DNA from: a virus
IMG/VR virus record: IMGVR_UViG_3300021440_000056
Span: 1-41,946 of that record
Direction: 5' to 3' (one strand)
Length of the DNA stretch: 41,946 nt
The notes beneath the pieces are model-generated. The model was not told where the DNA came from, did no database searches, and worked only from the letters and a program-made list of their open reading frames with translations. Below are positions 16,431-22,779 of the stretch, piece after piece. The first letter of the stretch is position 1. Each line of letters begins with the position of its first letter. The position numbers and the translations under genes are program-made.

Positions 16431-16459
16431 TTGTCCGGCCTAGGAAACTAGGCTAGAAT
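16431..16459 (+). promoter_or_regulatory. Early sigma70-type promoter with a palindrome in the spacer
   Basis: The -35 box is TTGTCC (16431-16436), the spacer is 17 nt, and the -10 box is TAGAAT (16454-16459). The spacer contains a perfect GCCTAG-GAAA-CTAGGC inverted repeat (16438-16453), placed to act as an operator. It would drive the 80-aa gene at 16509 and those after it. Confidence 0.6.
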
Positions 16460-16508
16460 ATAGACTTAGGTTAGAGGTTAGCAGTTAACTAGGAATCGGA
16501 GATATATC

Positions 16509-16751
16509 ATGGCAAGAATCATCAAGCGGATTCAGGTTTGCACTTTTCAGGAAGCGATTAAGGCTAATTGTGAGGACTTGGGGGAAGTTATCATCAGGTA
16601 TAATTCAGAATATAAAGAGTACTCCGTGACTCCGTCTTGGTACAAAGACGGGACATATTTCACAGATTATAAGCCCGATGCGTATGCATCAGCTCAGGCA
16701 ATAGTTAACGGGGTAAGAAATACTTATGGACTAAAATCTATATCTTTCTAA
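16509..16751 (+). CDS. Small early protein, unknown
   Basis: An 80-aa protein with ribosome-binding site GGAG 10 nt before the ATG. It has mixed alpha/beta composition with a basic start (ARIIKRIQVCTFQEAIKANC), many Tyr residues in the middle, and a helical AYASAQAIVNGVRN stretch. It lies 50 nt downstream of a promoter with an internal palindrome. No family is recognised. Confidence 0.6.
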   Translation: MARIIKRIQVCTFQEAIKANCEDLGEVIIRYNSEYKEYSVTPSWYKDGTYFTDYKPDAYASAQAIVNGVRNTYGLKSISF

Positions 16752-16772
16752 CCTTTTATCTCCCTTCTCTAA

Positions 16773-16830
16773 AGATAACCTAAGGGTTATCTAGAAAATG
16801 CCTAGGTTTAACCTTGGGTATTTTCTAGGC
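16773..16830 (+). promoter_or_regulatory. Two adjacent hairpins ahead of the 222-aa early gene
   Basis: The first hairpin is AGATAACC-TAAG-GGTTATCT (16773-16792), with 8-bp perfect arms. The second is AGAAAATGCC / GGTATTTTCT (16793-16802 and 16817-16826), with one G-T pair. It is immediately adjacent, and a GCCTAG...CTAGGC pair (16800-16830) is nested with it. Neither is followed by a proper T-run. They could be mRNA processing, attenuation or operator elements. Confidence 0.55.
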
Positions 16831-16879
16831 GATCCTGCCTATTTTCCCTTAATCCTTAATCCTCTTCGGAGAATAAACC

Positions 16880-17548
16880 ATGTCTTCTATTTCCAATCGT
16901 CACCAGGTTGTTAAGTTTATCGCTGGCGAGACTAAGGCGTTTTCTGGCCAGAGATTATCTCATATTTCTTACAAGAGCTCCAAAAGGCAGAAAGCGAAGT
17001 TTGAAAACCACTGTGTCTCTGTTCCGGTTTTCGAAACTGCAGATATTATTTCTGCGGTTTCCCGGGGATTCTTTGTTTCAGGAATCCGTGAATTCATTGA
17101 AAATTCTCAAAAGGATTTGATTAAGGCGCTTTTCGAAGCTTCTAGTGGTCTTTTGTCTTCCGTTTCGGATGAAGAGATTTCTTTGGAATCAGTGGAAAAA
17201 TTCCTGCTCGCCAAGAATTCTGATTCTGCTTTCGGGAAGGATACAATTTCTGCCTGGTTCGATTCTCATGTAAAAGATAATCTGACTGTTATTCTTTGCG
17301 ATAAGTTCTCGACTGAAGACACGGAAGCGGAAATTATTATTAAAATGCTTAATCTTTACAAAGCTGTTCTCTGTTTGGCTGCAGATAAAGATTTTGTGCC
17401 TGCCGAGAAACAATTGACTATTTTCCAGAATTCCTTGAAATTCGCAGAGGACTACTGGGTTACGAAAAAGATGCAAGGTTTTCTTGATTCTTGGATTGAG
17501 AAAATTAACGCGCAGAAAGATTTGATGGAAGAAATTTCTGCGCTGTGA
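16880..17548 (+). CDS. Early protein, unknown, 222 aa
   Basis: A 222-aa mostly helical protein with a basic N-terminal segment (about residues 20-45, including SYKSSKRQKAKFE) and an acidic, helical remainder. It starts at ATG with GGAG upstream. Codons differ from the neighbours (more TTC, GTT, GCG and CGG), suggesting high expression or a separate origin. No nuclease or binding motif is recognised. It stands alone between two non-coding stretches, preceded by tandem hairpins and followed by a possible GGCAGGCAG/CTGTCTGCC-TTTT terminator (17611-17665). Confidence 0.6.
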   Translation: MSSISNRHQVVKFIAGETKAFSGQRLSHISYKSSKRQKAKFENHCVSVPVFETADIISAVSRGFFVSGIREFIENSQKDLIKALFEASSGLLSSVSDEEISLESVEKFLLAKNSDSAFGKDTISAWFDSHVKDNLTVILCDKFSTEDTEAEIIIKMLNLYKAVLCLAADKDFVPAEKQLTIFQNSLKFAEDYWVTKKMQGFLDSWIEKINAQKDLMEEISAL

Positions 17549-17949
17549 TTTTTTAGGCTGGGTTTGAATCTAGCTTAGGAATTTCTCTAGGCTAGATTTT
17601 CTGTAGGATGGCAGGCAGTCGGGGACGCAGGCAGTGATCCTGTTTTAGGCTGTCTGCCTTTTGCCTAACTGCCTGGACCATTTTTCAGGGCCCTCCACCC
17701 CTCCCCCATGGGGCCCTAACCGCTATTTTATCTCCACACTTTACCTTATCTATGTTTCTTACCTTATCTATATCTATTTCATATCTCTATGGGGGAGATT
17801 AAAAAGTTAAAGTCTAGCTAAAAAAGACTAAAATTAGTAAAAATTGAATTAAAATCTAAATTTAAAGTAGGGGTATATATGTAAGAAAGAGGTTCAGCTA
17901 TAGAATAACCCTTATATAGATATATTACCCTAGATAGATATAATACCCT

Positions 17950-17977
17950 TATGTATGATGGTAGTAGATCATACATA
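17950..17977. repeat. Perfect inverted repeat, 10-bp arms
   Basis: TATGTATGAT (17950-17959) and ATCATACATA (17968-17977) are exact reverse complements separated by 8 bp. The arm size and spacing suit a dimeric DNA-binding protein better than a transcription terminator, as there is no T-run. Confidence 0.75.
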
Positions 17978-18038
17978 GGCTAGGTAAGGTAGGGAGATTA
18001 GGTAATATATCTATGTTAGGTAGCTCCCATGCACGCAT

Positions 18039-18070
18039 GGGGCAGGGGCAGGGCATAGGGCGGGCCGGGG
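18039..18070 (+). promoter_or_regulatory. Run of six G-tracts, potential G-quadruplex
   Basis: G-tracts of 4, 4, 3, 3, 3 and 4 (18039-42, 18045-48, 18051-53, 18058-60, 18062-64, 18067-70) are separated by 1-4 nt, which meets the usual four-tract quadruplex pattern with spare tracts. It ends exactly at the -35 box of the next promoter. It is striking in an AT-rich genome. Confidence 0.65.
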
Positions 18071-18099
18071 TTGACCTCAGGCAGTTAGTCCTGTAGGAT
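18071..18099 (+). promoter_or_regulatory. Sigma70-type promoter
   Basis: The -35 box is TTGACC (18071-18076), the spacer is 17 nt, and the -10 box is TAGGAT (18094-18099). It lies about 90 nt ahead of the 90-aa gene at 18192 and just after a G-tract run. The -10 box is only a moderate match. Confidence 0.55.
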
Positions 18100-18191
18100 G
18101 GCATCCTGGCGGGTCAATAGGCGCACTGCCTACCATCCTGCCCCTATAGGCCGTAACCGATCAAATTAACCACTGAAAGAGAGAAACAATC

Positions 18192-18464
18192 ATGGAATCC
18201 CAAGAAAATATAATCCTTAGTCTTGAAGCTAGGTTGGAAATGAACAATCTATTCAGGCTAAAGTGGTCTGAATCCTGCGCCGAGTTAAGGCTTGCAAAAT
18301 CCCAGACTTGGGAAAATTCCGGAAAATTCTGCCCTAAAGCAGAATGGCCAAAGTTTCAGGTTAGAATGGTAATTGAGGCAGAGAACAAAGTTAGCTACTG
18401 GGATAAGCTTAGCAAGGAAGTCTTTAAATACTATCCGCATGCGGCAGAGTTTGATAAGTTGTAA
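18192..18464 (+). CDS. Small early protein, unknown
   Basis: A 90-aa protein, helical and rich in Glu, Lys, Ser and Trp, with two Cys residues. It starts at ATG with the leader GAAAGAGAGAAACAATC, a pattern repeated ahead of the genes at 18495 and 19304. Its C-terminus YYPHAAEFDKL is aromatic-rich. It is the first gene after the G-tract promoter. No family is recognised. Confidence 0.6.
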   Translation: MESQENIILSLEARLEMNNLFRLKWSESCAELRLAKSQTWENSGKFCPKAEWPKFQVRMVIEAENKVSYWDKLSKEVFKYYPHAAEFDKL

Positions 18465-18494
18465 TACTTAACCTAAAGTGAAAGAGAAAGAATC

Positions 18495-18980
18495 ATGAAT
18501 AATACCCAAGAATTTAACATCCCTCAGTCCCCAAATGATAAGCCGAGAGAAATTATTAAGGTAAAAATCTCAGACTTCCTTGAGTTTTACGGGGATCGGT
18601 TACATCGGGCATTATGCATACAATTCATGGTATTTATTGGAAATAAGATTGATTTATCCGTAGCTATAATCAACCTTAAGGGTCAACCAAGGGGGGATAA
18701 TCCTATGCATACTTGGCTCATGGATTATTATAAACCGGAACATAAGGCTAAACATTTCCAAGAATACTTGAAATCAGCATATATTTATAGCTATGCAAAG
18801 CATTCCACCGCAGTTAAAAATAAGGTAGGCACTAGTTATCTAGCTTCAATAGATGATACAGGAAGCAAGCATAGGGAAGATTTTATAAATTCCTACCTTA
18901 TTCCCCTAACCCAGTCCCCAAAAACGGATATTGTAGAGCTAGAAGTTTGGGATATAGCTCAGCTCGATCTGCAAAACTAG
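18495..18980 (+). CDS. Early protein, unknown, 161 aa
   Basis: A 161-aa protein. The leader GTGAAAGAGAAAGAATCATG resembles that of its upstream neighbour, supporting the start. An alpha/beta mixture has many His and Tyr residues in the middle (WLMDYYKPEHKAKHFQEY), which could be helical metal or nucleic-acid contacts, but no known catalytic pattern is complete. It lies 30 nt after the previous gene and is probably co-transcribed with it. Confidence 0.6.
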   Translation: MNNTQEFNIPQSPNDKPREIIKVKISDFLEFYGDRLHRALCIQFMVFIGNKIDLSVAIINLKGQPRGDNPMHTWLMDYYKPEHKAKHFQEYLKSAYIYSYAKHSTAVKNKVGTSYLASIDDTGSKHREDFINSYLIPLTQSPKTDIVELEVWDIAQLDLQN

Positions 18981-19005
18981 TAACTCTTAACTCCCAGTCC
19001 CTATC

Positions 19006-19215
19006 ATGAAATACTCTGATATTGAAGCATTCTGGTTTTGCCTTGATTCACCCATACAGATACCTTGTGAGTTTGAGCCCGTACAGTTTTTAGCCGATCA
19101 GATATATAGCCCTCTAACCCCACTATGGGAGTTCAAACCAGAGTTAATTAAAGCCTATATATGGTTTACTGTAGGTAATGAAGATGGCGCAAGATTCTTC
19201 CTTCATGGGCATTGA
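19006..19215 (+). CDS. Small acidic early protein, unknown
   Basis: A 69-aa acidic protein rich in Phe, Trp and Pro (IEAFWFCLDSPIQIPCEFEP). No motif or membrane helix is recognised. It lies in the early operon 25 nt after the previous gene. Acidic, aromatic small early proteins often bind and inhibit host enzymes; here that is only a possibility. Confidence 0.55.
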   Translation: MKYSDIEAFWFCLDSPIQIPCEFEPVQFLADQIYSPLTPLWEFKPELIKAYIWFTVGNEDGARFFLHGH

Positions 19216-19303
19216 ATCTATCCCATAACCCCGAATTCTTTAATTGCCATTAACCTAATGATGGCAATTGAGGCAATTCTGCCTAGTTAGCGAAAGAATC
19301 ATT

Positions 19304-19507
19304 ATGTATTTCCAGTCTGAAATTCCCTCTAATCGGATCAACACTGGCACTAAGGAAGATCCTATTATCATCACTGTTCGGGCATACGAGGACAACCGGC
19401 AAAAATCTGCCTCTGCCTATCGCCTAGCATCGAATCGTGAATGGAATTCCCGATACGATAATGGCAAGACTGCTAGGAAGCGCAGGAATCAAGCTAAGCG
19501 GGCATAA
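19304..19507 (+). CDS. Small basic early protein, unknown
   Basis: A 67-aa protein starting at ATG 19304, chosen because GCGAAAGAATCATT precedes it in the same style as neighbouring genes. An upstream in-frame TTG at 19268 would add 12 residues but lacks such a leader. The C-terminus is very basic (NGKTARKRRNQAKRA), suggesting nucleic-acid binding. A perfect-palindrome terminator follows 28 nt after the stop. Confidence 0.6.
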   Translation: MYFQSEIPSNRINTGTKEDPIIITVRAYEDNRQKSASAYRLASNREWNSRYDNGKTARKRRNQAKRA

Positions 19508-19535
19508 GCCTAGACCTAGCCTAGAATAACCCAAG

Positions 19536-19558
19536 ACCCAGAAATTTCTGGGTTTTTT
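19536..19558 (+). terminator. Rho-independent terminator, perfect palindrome stem
   Basis: ACCCAGAAATTTCTGGGT (19536-19553) is self-complementary, giving a 7-bp stem ACCCAGA/TCTGGGT with an AATT loop, and is continued by a T-run to 19558. It ends the early block that begins near 18.1 kb. Confidence 0.8.
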
Positions 19559-19563
19559 CGTTT

Positions 19564-19611
19564 CTAGACCTAGACCTAGACCTAGACCTAGACCTAGACC
19601 TAGACCTAGAC
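19564..19611 (+). repeat. Tandem hexamer repeat, 8 x CTAGAC
   Basis: Eight perfect, uninterrupted copies of CTAGAC occur in non-coding DNA 6 nt after a terminator. A minus-strand open frame through it would encode an LGLGLG run and is not credible. It is likely an expansion by slippage, or a bank of protein-binding sites, since each unit contains CTAG like other elements in this region. Confidence 0.85.
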
Positions 19612-19669
19612 GGCCCTCCGATCTAGTGATATTTATCTCTCTTTCCACCTAATCTTCCAATATCCATCT

Positions 19670-19972
19670 ATGAAAATAATCTCTTATCGTTGGCCTTATA
19701 AAGCCGAGTTCCAAGGTAAGACCCTAATTGCCTATTCTCCAAAAAGACCTAACTCTTGCAAGGGTTGTCATTTGGAATTTAATCTAAGTTTCGATGAATG
19801 CTATAAGCTAGCGGAACTATTAGAAGGAATGCCTACCTGCGCTTCCATGAAAGCCATAAAGCATCCGACAGCTAGTAATTATATCTGGTTAGCAGAGGAA
19901 AAAATTCAAGGCATATCTCAGAATCAAGAGAATCCTAAATCTTCCCAAGCCTCACAATCCCCTAAAACCTAA
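19670..19972 (+). CDS. Small Cys-rich (zinc-knuckle-like) protein
   Basis: A 100-aa protein. The segment SCKGCHLEF near residues 29-37 gives CxxC, with further Cys residues in DECYKL and MPTCASM. Four Cys plus His residues could hold zinc. Short phage proteins of the form CxGCxF...C...C are widespread and of unknown role. The C-terminal 30 residues are Ser/Gln/Pro-rich and look disordered. It is followed 4 nt later by the 122-aa gene. Confidence 0.6.
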   Translation: MKIISYRWPYKAEFQGKTLIAYSPKRPNSCKGCHLEFNLSFDECYKLAELLEGMPTCASMKAIKHPTASNYIWLAEEKIQGISQNQENPKSSQASQSPKT

Positions 19973-19976
19973 TCTT

Positions 19977-20345
19977 ATGACTGCCTCAAAAACCCCCAAG
20001 ACCGAAAAGACTTATCGTCCATATCTTACCGAGCCGGAGATCACATATCTCCAAAATCTTCTCTTCTCTCAAAAAGAAGATAGTCAAGACCTGAAACTTA
20101 TCAATTCCTCAGTCCTGCTTAAACTCCGAAAGCTAACATGGTCAATCTCTGAAGGTATAGCTAAACCGGCCTCAGTTTCTCCCCAATTAACAAAGGTAGA
20201 GATGCTTAACTCCCTATATGAAAAAGGAGAACTAGATATAAATTCTCTTAACCTTGAGGATAAAATGACCATGTTTGAATATAGGGAAAAGCATAAGCTT
20301 ATCACCGCAGAGGAGCGGAAAGTATATCTTACATTCTTGATCTAA
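19977..20345 (+). CDS. Early protein, unknown, 122 aa
   Basis: A 122-aa helical, Lys/Glu/Leu-rich protein (EPEITYLQNLLFSQKEDSQD). It has no Cys pattern, membrane helix or known motif. It lies between two Cys-rich small genes with short gaps and is probably part of one transcript with the following genes. The function is unknown. Confidence 0.55.
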   Translation: MTASKTPKTEKTYRPYLTEPEITYLQNLLFSQKEDSQDLKLINSSVLLKLRKLTWSISEGIAKPASVSPQLTKVEMLNSLYEKGELDINSLNLEDKMTMFEYREKHKLITAEERKVYLTFLI

Positions 20346-20362
20346 GACTAAAGGAGAATATC

Positions 20363-20677
20363 GTGGCAGAAGCTATTAAATTTCCACTCTTAACATACAC
20401 AAAATTTAACCCAGCTACAGGAGAAGCTACAAATATTACTATACTCCCAAAAGTATCAGACTACTTTAATCTTCCATCTTGTGTAGGTTGCATCTTTCAT
20501 AAAGATGTTAAAGGCTGCAATAGATTTAGAGATAGTCTAGCTAATTCAGTAAACACAGAGACAAGGAAACTACACTTATGCCACCTTAACGGACTAGTGT
20601 TTACTGAATTCCATGAAACTGGACTAGAACCTCAAAAACCTAACTCTATCCCATGCCAACCGTTTAAATATATCTGA
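20363..20677 (+). CDS. Small Cys-rich protein, GTG start
   Basis: A 104-aa protein starting at GTG 20363, preceded by AAAGGAGAATATC, a strong ribosome-binding site. The segment CVGCIFHKDVKGCNRF near residues 40-55, then LHLCHL and IPCQPF, give a CxxC...C...C set that may bind zinc. It resembles the 19670 gene in general plan (CxGC then scattered Cys), so the two may be distant relatives. Unknown function. Confidence 0.6.
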   Translation: MAEAIKFPLLTYTKFNPATGEATNITILPKVSDYFNLPSCVGCIFHKDVKGCNRFRDSLANSVNTETRKLHLCHLNGLVFTEFHETGLEPQKPNSIPCQPFKYI

Positions 20678-20687
20678 AAGTATCCAC

Positions 20688-20891
20688 ATGTATATCTCAC
20701 CTGAAGTATTAGTTATTATCACATCAAGCCTTATAAGCTTTATATTTGCTACCATAGCCTGCTGGAAGCTAGATTTATTCGAACCAGATAACTCTGGAAT
20801 TTCAACTGCCATGATAATTCTCATGTACTCTCTTATGTGGGTAATCCCAACACTAGTAACTATTATTTTTTATCTTCTCCACAAGGACTAG
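20688..20891 (+). CDS. Small two-TM membrane protein
   Basis: A 67-aa protein with two hydrophobic segments, about residues 5-25 (LVIITSSLISFIFATIACW) and 42-63 (AMIILMYSLMWVIPTLVTII), separated by a short acidic loop (LDLFEPDNSG). It is too short for most enzymes. It is probably an early inner-membrane protein, perhaps for superinfection exclusion or host modulation. The next gene starts 2 nt after its stop and is also a membrane protein. Confidence 0.6.
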   Translation: MYISPEVLVIITSSLISFIFATIACWKLDLFEPDNSGISTAMIILMYSLMWVIPTLVTIIFYLLHKD

Positions 20892-20893
20892 TC

Positions 20894-21067
20894 ATGACTA
20901 ACCAAAAATCTGATAAATCCTCAAAATTCTATGATGAACCTTATCTTTCCAAGAAAGAGACAATCTTCTGGTCCTTATTCTGTATAATTATCTCCTGGAT
21001 TCCAGAATTTACAGTTATAACTCTTATCTCTCTAGTCCTAGGATATCTAGCAGGAATAGGTTTTTAG
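20894..21067 (+). CDS. Small membrane protein paired with the previous gene
   Basis: A 57-aa protein from ATG 20894, 2 nt after the preceding stop; a longer frame from 20837 would overlap the neighbour and has no better start. It has a charged N-terminus (TNQKSDKSSKFYDEPYLSKK) and then hydrophobic stretches from about residue 22 to 57, enough for one or two membrane helices. The tight spacing suggests the two small membrane proteins act together. Confidence 0.55.
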   Translation: MTNQKSDKSSKFYDEPYLSKKETIFWSLFCIIISWIPEFTVITLISLVLGYLAGIGF

Positions 21068-21112
21068 CCGATCTCCGATCTCATATCTTTCTTTAACCCT
21101 TGAAAGCTTGCC

Positions 21113-22102
21113 ATGAAATATATCTGCCCCTTGTCCTCAATCGAGGTTGAAACAAACTATTTCTCTAACCTCTCCACTTCCTCAAGGGAACTGCTTCATC
21201 CAATATTCTATCTTCCTCAAAAAACTCTCTTAGCCCAAACAGCTAACTTTGCAAAGGGTAATTTTTCAGACACAGAAACCTATCTCCTATTCCTAGCCCT
21301 GCTAAGGTCTTCCAAGCTTATCCATTTTAGATCCTCTGCTTTCCCATCAGATGATACAATTTCCACCATATATAACAGCTATGAGAAACTGATAAAAATT
21401 CTCATAAGGATCTCCACAGTTCCAGAGGTGGAAAAAATCTTCCCTGTAATTTCCATAAATCCGGACACCAAAGACTTAACCCATGCTCCGGTTTGGATCT
21501 CCCTGTGGGAAGATTCTTACAAAAAATGGACTGAAGGATATAAATTCTCCTCTAACTTTAAGGAACTCGATATACGAGAACGAGCCTTAGAAAGAATGAT
21601 AAGGAATCCTCATAACAAACCTACAGATTATATCTCTCAGGTAGCTTCATGGGCCGCAATGGCTGGGGCTTTTCCCACATTTAACCTAGAACACCCTAAA
21701 ACTAAAAAGACCATAACCCTAGCTGATTACTGGGTAGAGCTGATTAAAAACTCAGTCCATCCATTAAAAGTATGGGATATTCCAGAGAAGGATCTCAAAG
21801 AGCTTAGAGAACATTGCTGGGAAAAGATTGAGCCCGGAACTTTATTTTCTAAAGCCCTATTCTCTGCAATTGAACAAGCAGTAGAATCTCAGAAAAATTG
21901 GAAAGGTCTTGGAGATATAAATGTAGCCACTAATTTTAAAATCCTATCTCAGTCTGAGTCTTCTGCAACAGTAGAGGTTAAAAACCTGACTGCAATTGCA
22001 GCGGCCGCACCAGATAAGGAACCAAAGAGAGAAGATTATATCAAAAACATAGATTATCTTAGAGCTAAGCTTGCATGGCAGCAAGCAGCTAAAAGTAATT
22101 AA
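21113..22102 (+). CDS. Replication-block protein, unknown, 329 aa
   Basis: A 329-aa mainly helical protein with many Trp/Tyr residues, a short CPLSSIE start, a middle helical block (ELDIRERALERMIRN) and a Lys-rich C-terminus. No primase TOPRIM, nuclease or NTPase motif is visible. It lies just before an unknown 197-aa gene and the SF1B helicase. Since I see no primase in this genome, this protein is one candidate for an initiator, primase-like or helicase-loading function, but that is purely by elimination. Confidence 0.6.
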   Translation: MKYICPLSSIEVETNYFSNLSTSSRELLHPIFYLPQKTLLAQTANFAKGNFSDTETYLLFLALLRSSKLIHFRSSAFPSDDTISTIYNSYEKLIKILIRISTVPEVEKIFPVISINPDTKDLTHAPVWISLWEDSYKKWTEGYKFSSNFKELDIRERALERMIRNPHNKPTDYISQVASWAAMAGAFPTFNLEHPKTKKTITLADYWVELIKNSVHPLKVWDIPEKDLKELREHCWEKIEPGTLFSKALFSAIEQAVESQKNWKGLGDINVATNFKILSQSESSATVEVKNLTAIAAAAPDKEPKREDYIKNIDYLRAKLAWQQAAKSN

Positions 22103-22108
22103 CCTTTT

Positions 22109-22130
22109 CCGTCTCCCGTCTCCCGTCTCC
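22109..22130 (+). repeat. Short tandem repeat, 3 x CCGTCTC
   Basis: Three perfect 7-bp units, CCGTCTC, lie between the 329-aa and 197-aa genes. The plus strand is C/T-only across this stretch. It may be slippage or a protein-binding site. Confidence 0.75.
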
Positions 22131-22153
22131 GGCCCTCCTAGAAAGTTTTAATC

Positions 22154-22747
22154 ATGACTTCAACTAACTCTCCCAAGAAAAAATCTTATACTTTTCTTCC
22201 TAAGCATCTTAGGCCTACCCCAAGAAATATTCCTGACTCAAACCCAGATCCAAAAAGACTTAGTCCTTCATCAGAACTCCAGCTATCTCTTTTCCAAATA
22301 GTCTTTGACCATAATGTATCTGCACAAACATTAGTTGTGGAAAACTCTTCCAAAAAGCTTATCAATGCAGAACGATCTGGACCAAAGATTGAGGGTAAAA
22401 GCCTGGTTTCTGTAATGGCAACACATTGGAGACTTAGCGAAGAGCTAGAAAATGCTTGCGGAAAACAAGGTGTATTTATCTTAAAAGTTTGGACTAGAGA
22501 GCATTATCTTGCAGCCCCAAAAGCTAACCTTAAATCAGGTAAGTTTGTAACTCATACCGGAGGACAACAATCCTGGTCTGATTATATGTTTCTAGATGGA
22601 ATCCCTTATAAGATCCGAGAAAAGAAAGCACCTTATGATCCAGAAAATAAATCTCCCTCTGTAATTCTTTCTTTCCGTAAGCATCCGGCGCTTCCAATAG
22701 GGTATGTGTTAGTCAAAAGCTATACATTCTCTGGAAACACAATTTGA
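22154..22747 (+). CDS. Replication-block protein, unknown, 197 aa
   Basis: A 197-aa protein. The N-terminal 45 residues are Pro/Ser/Lys-rich and look disordered, followed by a compact alpha/beta part (KSLVSVMATHWRLSEELENA, then FILKVWTREHYL and SYMFL-type strands). It has no recognised motif. It lies directly before the SF1B helicase gene with a 32-nt gap, so it may load or regulate it. The function is not known. Confidence 0.55.
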   Translation: MTSTNSPKKKSYTFLPKHLRPTPRNIPDSNPDPKRLSPSSELQLSLFQIVFDHNVSAQTLVVENSSKKLINAERSGPKIEGKSLVSVMATHWRLSEELENACGKQGVFILKVWTREHYLAAPKANLKSGKFVTHTGGQQSWSDYMFLDGIPYKIREKKAPYDPENKSPSVILSFRKHPALPIGYVLVKSYTFSGNTI

Positions 22748-22779
22748 TAATTGCCCCTTAACCTTAACTTTTACCAATC

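Larger units (their letters stand above)
15736..17983 (+). repeat. Dispersed TAGGCTAG octamer family in non-coding early DNA
   Basis: Six exact plus-strand copies of TAGGCTAG start at 15736, 15806, 15874, 16449, 17588 and 17976, all in non-coding DNA. A reverse-orientation copy (CTAGCCTA) is at 19516. The copy at 16449 runs into the -10 box of a promoter. This could be a binding site for a phage regulator. The range given spans the family, not one continuous repeat. Confidence 0.6.
17549..18191. other. 640-bp non-coding region rich in inverted repeats and G/C runs
   Basis: No supportable gene. Contents in order: a possible long-loop terminator with GGCAGGCAG/CTGTCTGCC arms and TTTT; AGGGCCC...GGGCCCT arms around a C-run (about 17698-17718); an A/T-rich stretch at 17.8-17.95 kb; a perfect 10-bp inverted repeat (17950-17977); TAGGCTAG at 17976; a CCCATG-CACG-CATGGG hairpin (18027-18042); G-runs at 18039-18070; and a promoter. 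GTAGGATGGCA occurs in two copies (about 17602 and 18093). This could be an origin or a regulatory hub. Confidence 0.6.

Noticed and set aside
19424-19648. Minus-strand frame encoding an LGLGLG run
   Set aside because: Made by translating the CTAGAC tandem repeat and terminator; not a believable protein.
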